Of a DNA stretch of 11,435 nt, positions 7,326 through 11,435 are shown one piece after another; position 1 is the stretch's first letter; the number at the start of each line of letters is the position of its first letter. This DNA is from JBBRYB01 sp038238115 (GTDB taxonomy: Bacteria > Actinomycetota > Actinomycetes > Propionibacteriales > Nocardioidaceae). Location of the stretch: assembly GCA_038238115.1 (NCBI GenBank), contig JBBRYB010000083.1, forward strand, positions 1 to 11,435. The letters are read 5' to 3'. The notes beneath the pieces are model-generated. The model had not been told where the DNA came from, made no database searches, and worked only from the letters and a program-made list of their open reading frames with translations. Position numbers and translations under genes: made by a program.

Positions 7326-7551
7326 CCCGTCGTGTTCGATTGACAAGCTGTTTGACACTTCGCCTACGCCGCCGTCGTGCGCCAGATCGTGGCCGAGGTC
7401 GGGATCTCACAGGTATAGACGCGCCCTCCAATCAGGAACTTCGGGGGCATGGCGAGGCAATCGGCGTGCGGGTCACCTGCGCAACCCGGCATCCTGGGCG
7501 TGGTGACAACGGAGGTGGTTCGGTGAAGCATTGGAACGAGATGTCGTAACG

Positions 7552-8145
7552 GTGGCGCGAGGACTACGGGCGCGGTCGCCGGGCTATGCACCTTCGGGCA
7601 GGTTCGCGTTCTGGATGCGCCGGGCTCAGCGGTGCTTGAACTTGGCGCAAGGACCGGCAAGCTGACGCGCCTCGTTGTACAGGATCACGCCGAGGTGCTC
7701 GCCATTGAGCCGACCTGGAGATGCGTCGCTGGTTGGTCGCAGCTTGTCCAGAGGCACTTGTCGCCGGCACGGCGGAGGCCATTGCACTCGCCGACCTGTC
7801 GGTGGACGCGGTGTTCAGCGCCGAAGCGTTCCACTGGTTCGCTCATGACCGGGCTCTGGCGGAGATCGGCCGCGTGATGCGACCTGACGGCACGTTCGAC
7901 TTTGTGAAACCGTCCGGCTGGATGGGTCGAGCCGCGATCATCGCTGTGGAGCATCCACTCGAACCGTCGTGGCCCAAGGACATCGACATGCAGCTCGATC
8001 TCGATCCACGCTCATTGCCGCATGCCTGCGAGTGGCCACCGCTCTCGCACTCAGCGTTCGGGCCGTGATCGACGAGCTGAGGTCACGGCTGACTGCGGCC
8101 GAGCATCGGATGCCATTCGGGACCTACGTCTACTGGACGCAGCTT
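7552..8145 (+). pseudogene. Frameshifted class I SAM-dependent methyltransferase
   Basis: Pieces of one methyltransferase appear in order but in different frames. First is an N-terminal VARxDYGRGRxPGY-type segment, split over two frames (about 7552-7585). Next is motif I, VLELGARTGKLTRLVVQ with AEVLAIEP (7632-7713). After a shift near 7715 comes MRRWLVAACPEAL, AGTAEAIALADLSVDAVFSA and EAFHWFAHDRALAEIGRVMR (7721 to about 7890). After a further shift near 8040 comes a C-terminal VIDELRSRL...GTYVYWTQL (to about 8145). The HWFDHDRALAEI-like block is typical of methyltransferase type 11/25 proteins. At least three shifts mean no functional product. The neighbouring intact genes argue against general sequencing error. 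Confidence 0.75.
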
Positions 8146-8301
8146 GGACTGCCTGTGATCTCCCGGCTATCGCGCCTGCGATGCGACCTACGCGCTCGGT
8201 GCGTTGTAGGCGGCGGACGCCACAGCGACCGGCTCGAAAACCACGCGGCGCCGGCCCCCCGGTCGGGTGCCCGATACAACGCCGGGTCGGTGGATCCAGG
8301 G

Positions 8302-9117
8302 TCAGGCCGTTTCGAAGGCCTTGTCGGCGGTGAGGGCGAGGTAGGGCCGGCGGCCGCGGAGCCGCAGGGTTCGGAGCGTGCGGAGGGTGCTGAGGCGCTT
8401 GTAGGTGGCGAGGAGAAGGTCGGCGGCTGAGCCACCGAACCAGGCGTCGATTTTTTGGTCGGCGTAGTGGCTGACGGTCACTTCGCCGTGGTCGAGAGCG
8501 ATGATGATCGGTGGGTAACTGTGGGCGTCGTAGCCGAAGATCATGGACCGGGTTTGCGCCCACGGCGTAAGGGCGAACGACGTCAGGGCGCAGGTGGCGA
8601 GAAGAGACTGATAGGCGGCGTGGTCAGGTACTTCGACGGGACGGCCGTGGGTCCGCGCCAGATCTACTCCGTGCACGACGAGTTCGGTGAGGCACATCCC
8701 GGCGACCAATGACGGGGGGACATCCATCCCGTAGAACGGCAAACGGTCCTGATCCAGTCGGAGCCGAAGCGCAGCGACGAGACGGCCGACGCCAGCCTCG
8801 ACAAGGTTCGCCTGCTCCACCGCAGTTGCGCCGAGGTGCAGGACGACACCCCGGTCGATGACCGTGCGGCGCTGCGAGACAGCCTCGGTCATCACCACGT
8901 TGCCCTCGGCCATGTTGGCGTAGTTGTCAGCTGTGGCGGCCAGGTGCGCCCCCAGTTCACCAACGGTCCACGACAGACCCGAAACCGGCTGGGTCGCATC
9001 CCTTCCCGCGCTCACCAGCTCGACGACGAAGGGCCGCCGGTCCTCGATGTCATCAAGGATGCCTTGAAGGTCCGCCTCGATATCGACTAACCCACCATTC
9101 ATCGCGATACTGCTCAT
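8302..9117 (-). CDS. MDMPI/DinB-type protein (mycothiol-dependent maleylpyruvate isomerase family)
   Basis: A 271-aa protein with the N-terminal helical-bundle metal-binding domain of the maleylpyruvate isomerase/DinB superfamily. The SWTVGELGAHL motif supplies H58, and TELVVHGVDLARTHGRP supplies an E145-xxx-H149 pair, the three-residue metal site of the family. The C-terminal part (about 185-250, including IIIALDHGEVTV and WFGGSAADLLLATY) matches the smaller second domain. Relatives act with mycothiol on various substrates; the substrate here cannot be read from sequence. The ATG start at 9117 has AGGA 8 nt upstream; a second ATG at 9102 lacks a Shine-Dalgarno sequence. The start and ribosome site lie inside the inverted repeat shared with the divergent padR gene, so repression by PadR is likely. 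A short TLRTLRTLR stretch near the C-terminus is a local repeat. Confidence 0.85.
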   Translation of the reverse strand: MSSIAMNGGLVDIEADLQGILDDIEDRRPFVVELVSAGRDATQPVSGLSWTVGELGAHLAATADNYANMAEGNVVMTEAVSQRRTVIDRGVVLHLGATAVEQANLVEAGVGRLVAALRLRLDQDRLPFYGMDVPPSLVAGMCLTELVVHGVDLARTHGRPVEVPDHAAYQSLLATCALTSFALTPWAQTRSMIFGYDAHSYPPIIIALDHGEVTVSHYADQKIDAWFGGSAADLLLATYKRLSTLRTLRTLRLRGRRPYLALTADKAFETA

Positions 9118-9139
9118 AGCAGTAGTCCTACACTGCTAT
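9116..9139. promoter_or_regulatory. Divergent operator, probable PadR binding site
   Basis: A perfect inverted repeat ATAGCAGT-8 nt-ACTGCTAT in the intergenic region between the divergent MDMPI and padR genes. PadR-family operators are usually dyads with about 8 nt between half-sites, so the geometry fits. It covers the start codon and ribosome site (AGGA, complement of 9126-9129) of the MDMPI gene. A weak minus-strand promoter is possible (TTGACC at 9149-9154, TAGGAC at 9125-9130, 18-bp spacing), with the -10 inside the dyad. Binding would block the MDMPI gene and probably padR itself. Confidence 0.72.
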
Positions 9140-9160
9140 TAGCACTATGGTCAAGACTGC

Positions 9161-9799
9161 ATGAAAAAGCTGTCGACGACCTCCTACGCCATCCTCGGAC
9201 TCCTCGCCATCCGGCCCTGGTCGACCTACGAGCTCACCCAACAAGTCCGCAAGAGCCTGAGCGCCTGGTGGCCCCGCACCGAGCGCCAGCTCTACGAGCA
9301 ACCCAAGATCCTGGTCGAGCACGGCCTAGCGACCGCAACCAGCGAGACCGTCGGCCGCCGCCCCCGAACCGTCTACGACATCACCCCGGCAGGACGAAAC
9401 GCCCTCCGGGAGTGGCTCGACCAACCCTCCACGATGTACGCCTTCGAATGGGACGCCATCCTCCGAGTCTTCTTCGCCGAGCACGGCACCAAGGAACAGC
9501 TGCTCACCACCCTGCACGACACCGCCGACAAGATGCATCAACAAGCGGTAGCCGACTTCGACGAGATCGGCGAGGTGATCCAACCCGGCTATGAGTACGC
9601 CGGACGGGCCCACCTATTCGCCCTGCTCGTCAAACTCGAAGTCGACGTCTACAAGACAATCGCCGACTGGTTCGAATGGGCCGCCGCCGAAGTAACCACC
9701 TGGCCAGATATCAACGGCCCCACCGACCAAATCGCCCTCTACAAGAAACAACTCGACGCCTACCGAACCACCCTCCCGCCTCCACAGCGCGAACTCTGA
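9161..9799 (+). CDS. PadR-family transcriptional regulator
   Basis: A 212-aa repressor-type protein. The N-terminal winged helix (about 1-85) contains TSYAILGLLAIRPWSTYELTQ, the PadR signature, and the wing GRRPRTVYDITPAGRNALREWL. The C-terminal helical dimerisation domain (about 95-190) is of the long PadR (Vir-type, PadR_4-like) form. There is no clear Shine-Dalgarno before the ATG (GGTCAAGACTGC precedes it), so the transcript may be leaderless or poorly translated. It is divergent from the MDMPI gene with 43 bp between start codons and a perfect dyad there, so it most likely controls that gene and itself. Long PadR proteins often sense small aromatic or toxic compounds; the ligand here is unknown. 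It is followed by a strong GC-rich hairpin. Confidence 0.9.
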   Translation: MKKLSTTSYAILGLLAIRPWSTYELTQQVRKSLSAWWPRTERQLYEQPKILVEHGLATATSETVGRRPRTVYDITPAGRNALREWLDQPSTMYAFEWDAILRVFFAEHGTKEQLLTTLHDTADKMHQQAVADFDEIGEVIQPGYEYAGRAHLFALLVKLEVDVYKTIADWFEWAAAEVTTWPDINGPTDQIALYKKQLDAYRTTLPPPQREL

Positions 9800-9821
9800 A
9801 TCAACCGTTCAACGAGCGGGA

Positions 9822-9839
9822 CCGGCCCTTCAGGGCCGG
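9822..9839 (+). terminator. GC-rich hairpin after padR
   Basis: CCGGCCC-TTCA-GGGCCGG, a perfect 7-bp stem 22 nt after the padR stop codon. An outer AACCGT/ACGGTT pair (9803-9808 with 9842-9847) could extend it. There is no T-run afterwards, as is frequent for terminators in GC-rich actinobacteria, so termination is probable but not certain. Confidence 0.6.
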
Positions 9840-9953
9840 CGACGGTTGTAGTGGCCAACGATCGTGACGAGAAGGCTCCGGAGTTGCCGCTCGTTCCAAA
9901 TGATCGTCCGATCCAACAGGGGTCGCCGTAAGCTCTCACCGTTCAGCACGCGC

Positions 9954-9959
9954 GAGGGG
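9954..9959 (+). promoter_or_regulatory. Ribosome binding site of the DUF962-like gene
   Basis: GAGGGG, 4 nt before the ATG at 9964, supports that start. Confidence 0.55.
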
Positions 9960-9963
9960 TGAC

Positions 9964-10257
9964 ATGGATCGCATCGAAGACTTTCTCGACGAACATCTCG
10001 CCGAGCACCAGAGCGCGTTCAACCGCTGGTGCGTCGTGCTCGGCGACACGCTTGAGATCCTGGGACTTGCCGCCATGATCACCGGCCATCGCCGTCGCGG
10101 CGCGGCGATCCTCGCAACCGGCTACGCGCTGGTCATCGGCGGCCATATCCCGGAGCGCAACGTCGGCCGAGCCTTCCAGATGGCCTCCGCCCATCCGATC
10201 TGGACAGTGCGGGGAGACCTTCTCGTCGCCAAGGAACTCCTCAAGCCCCCTTCGTGA
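9964..10257 (+). CDS. Small DUF962/Mpo1-like membrane protein
   Basis: A 97-aa protein with two hydrophobic segments (about residues 22-40 and 46-61), the second ending in GGHIPERN. The layout resembles the DUF962/Mpo1 family, as do HQSAFNRWCVVLG near the N-terminus and HPIWTVRGDLLVAKEL near the C-terminus; fungal Mpo1 is an iron-dependent fatty-acid alpha-oxidation enzyme. In that family the first motif usually reads NRxxHxxG. Here the His position is V24 (NRWCVVLG), whereas H61 in the second motif is kept. Enzyme activity is therefore doubtful, and the role is unknown. ATG start with a GAGGGG ribosome site. It follows the padR hairpin by 124 bp and looks monocistronic. Its stop is about 37 bp before a transposase scrap. 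Confidence 0.72.
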   Translation: MDRIEDFLDEHLAEHQSAFNRWCVVLGDTLEILGLAAMITGHRRRGAAILATGYALVIGGHIPERNVGRAFQMASAHPIWTVRGDLLVAKELLKPPS

Positions 10258-10293
10258 CGCTGGCGGAGCGGATCTCGTACACGAAGTGACCCG

Positions 10294-10362
10294 TTCGCGA
10301 AGGAGCTGGAGATCATCGTGTTGCGGCACCAACTTGCGGTGCTGCGCCGCACCGTCGACCGG
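10294..10362 (+). pseudogene. N-terminal scrap of an integrase-type transposase
   Basis: Reads FAKELEIIVLRHQLAVLRRT and VDR, which closely matches the conserved N-terminal helix of actinobacterial integrase-core (rve) transposases. Similarity stops at the point where the IS256-family end begins (about 10361). No catalytic core follows, so this is a transposase gene broken near its start, probably by insertion of the IS256-type element. Confidence 0.65.
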
Positions 10363-11435
10363 GATGACGCCCCGTCGAGTGGTGGAGAAGTGAACTCCGG
10401 CGACACGATGGTAGATGTCTTTGCGAACGGGCTGCACGTCTTCGATCGGCCGCACCTCTCATATCATCGAGGGTCGTTGCGGGGCGTAGGCGGCGATTGT
10501 GGGGCCGGTTTTCAGCTGACCAGCCGCTTGCGGGTCTTTCGGGGCGCCGGCAGCGTCGGTGGATCGCGGTGACGGCGCCTGGCCATGGAGGTCTCAGAGA
10601 GGTAGCGGCGGTCGGTGACGGCACACTCGTCGTGTTGTTCGACGATCACGGCGGTGACGAGACGGTCGATGGCTTTGTCGTTGGGAAACACGCCGACGAC
10701 GTCGGTGCGGCGCTTGATCTCGCGATGCAGCCGTTCGAGCGGGTTGGTCGACCAGATCTTTCGCCATGCTCAATGGGGAAGGCGCTGAAGGCCAGCAGGT
10801 CGTCGTGGGCGTCGACGAGCATGGCGGTCACCTCCGGGAACTGGGGCTCGAGGGTCGCGATGATGCGCTCGAACTGCTCGGCCACGGCACCAGTGTCGGG
10901 CTGGGCGAAGATGGTGCGGATGGCGGCGGCGACCATCTCGCCGTTGGCCTTGTTGACCTTGGCCAGCACGTTGCGCATGAAGTGCACCCGGCAGCGTTGC
11001 CATGGCCGCGCCGATGAACACTTTGGCGATGGCCGCCTTCAGACCGAGATGGGCATCGGAGATCACCAGGCGCCCCCGGACAGCCCTCGCTGGCCTAGAT
11101 GTATTGACCACGGAAGAACTCGGTCCAGAAGGCTTCGTCTTCGGTGTCCTCCCGCCGCGCCGCCCAGCACCTCACGCTCGCCAGTCATGGCCACACCAGT
11201 GGCCACCACCACGGCCCGGGACACGACCTGGCCGTCGACGCGGCCCTTGAGGTAGGTGGCATCGGCGAACACGTAGGGGAACTCGACGTGGCCCAGCGGA
11301 CGGGCCCGGAACGCGGCCATCTCCTCATCCAGGCCGGCGCAGATGCGAGACACCTCGCTCTTGGAGATCCCGGACGTCGCGCCGAGCGCGGCGACGAGAT
11401 CATCGACCTTGCGGGTACTCACGCCGTACACGTAG
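10361..11435 (-). mobile_element. IS256-family element, decayed, continuing past the window
   Basis: This holds the 3' end of the transposase pseudogene plus about 150 bp of non-coding tail ending in GATGACGCCCCGTCGAGTGG, which resembles an IS256-type terminal repeat. The boundary coincides with the abrupt end of the integrase-type scrap. The other end lies outside the window, so the inverted repeat partner cannot be checked. Confidence 0.6.
10512..11435 (-). pseudogene. IS256-family (Mutator-type) transposase, multiply frameshifted, partial
   Basis: Read from the right edge, the blocks of an IS256 transposase appear in order across different frames. These are YGVSTRKVDDLV, EFPYVFADATYLKGRVDGQV (first catalytic Asp region) and GEREVLGG; then DTEDEAFWTEFF, ending in a TAG; then RLVISDAHLGLKAAIAKVF (second Asp). 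They continue with VHFMRNVLAKV, MVAAAIRTIFAQPD and DLLAFSAFP, then KIWSTNPLERLHREIKRRTD (final Glu region) and VVGVFPNDKAIDRLVTAVI, to a stop at 10512-10514. I see breaks near 11152, 11100, 11075, 11015 and 10767, so at least five disruptions. The N-terminus (about 140 residues) is beyond the window edge. It cannot make active transposase. Confidence 0.85.

Larger units (their letters stand above)
6421..7551. other. Long gene-free region upstream of the cyclase gene
   Basis: About 1.1 kb with no reading frame that looks like a real protein. The ORFs on both strands are Arg/Ser/Pro-rich and lack recognisable domains. The minus-strand frame over 6272-6847 overlaps the start of the cyclase gene and is rejected. 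The region holds three paired 11-bp repeats (6558, 6839, 7059) and a tRNA-like relic near 7245-7325. It must also contain the cyclase promoter, but no strong -35/-10 pair stands out. Confidence 0.55.

Noticed and set aside
6421..7551. CRISPR array or replication iterons based on the 11-bp repeats
   Set aside because: There are only two units per site, without spacers of constant length, and no cas or rep gene or AT-rich segment is nearby.
7969..8430. 153-aa plus-strand open frame
   Set aside because: Its early part contains a fragment of the methyltransferase pseudogene, and its end is antisense to the MDMPI gene. It is not an independent gene.
9943..10455. 170-aa minus-strand open frame over the DUF962-like gene and the IS256 end
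   Set aside because: Antisense to a gene with a good ribosome site and family motifs; its start lies in the IS256 non-coding tail.

Overview
The window is GC-rich DNA with actinobacterial hallmarks. These are a mycothiol-dependent maleylpyruvate isomerase-type (MDMPI) protein, a fused class III cyclase/AAA ATPase/TPR regulator of a kind common in high-GC Gram-positives, GTG and TTG starts, and IS21 and IS256 elements. I cannot name the genus. An environmental actinobacterium is the best guess from gene content alone.

Layout. At 1-99 there is the end of a reading frame on the minus strand, cut by an insertion. At 100-2708 lies an apparently intact IS21-family element with overlapping istA (transposase) and istB (ATPase helper) genes, terminal inverted repeats and extra internal transposase-binding repeats. 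At 2709-3042 there is a gene-free stretch with a tRNA-like T-arm relic and a paired 11-bp repeat. At 3043-6420 is one very large minus-strand gene (1125 aa): cyclase domain, AAA ATPase and TPR array. At 6421-7551 there is 1.1 kb without a convincing gene, holding three more paired 11-bp repeats and a second tRNA-like relic. At 7552-8145 is a frameshifted SAM-methyltransferase pseudogene.

At 8302-9799 sits a divergent pair: an MDMPI/DinB-type protein on the minus strand and a PadR regulator on the plus strand. They share a 43-bp intergenic region with a perfect 8-8-8 inverted repeat that looks like the PadR operator. A GC-rich hairpin follows padR, then a small DUF962/Mpo1-like membrane protein (9964-10257). 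The right end is a graveyard of transposons: an N-terminal scrap of an integrase-type transposase (10294-10362) runs directly into the end of a multiply frameshifted IS256-family element that continues past the window edge.

Working together: the only circuit with direct sequence support is PadR acting on itself and the MDMPI gene. The cyclase/ATPase protein stands alone. The rest is mobile DNA and decay, with intact genes standing beside pseudogenes. I did not find a convincing new multi-gene system. The least explained signals are the four paired 11-bp repeats around the cyclase gene and the divergent operator.
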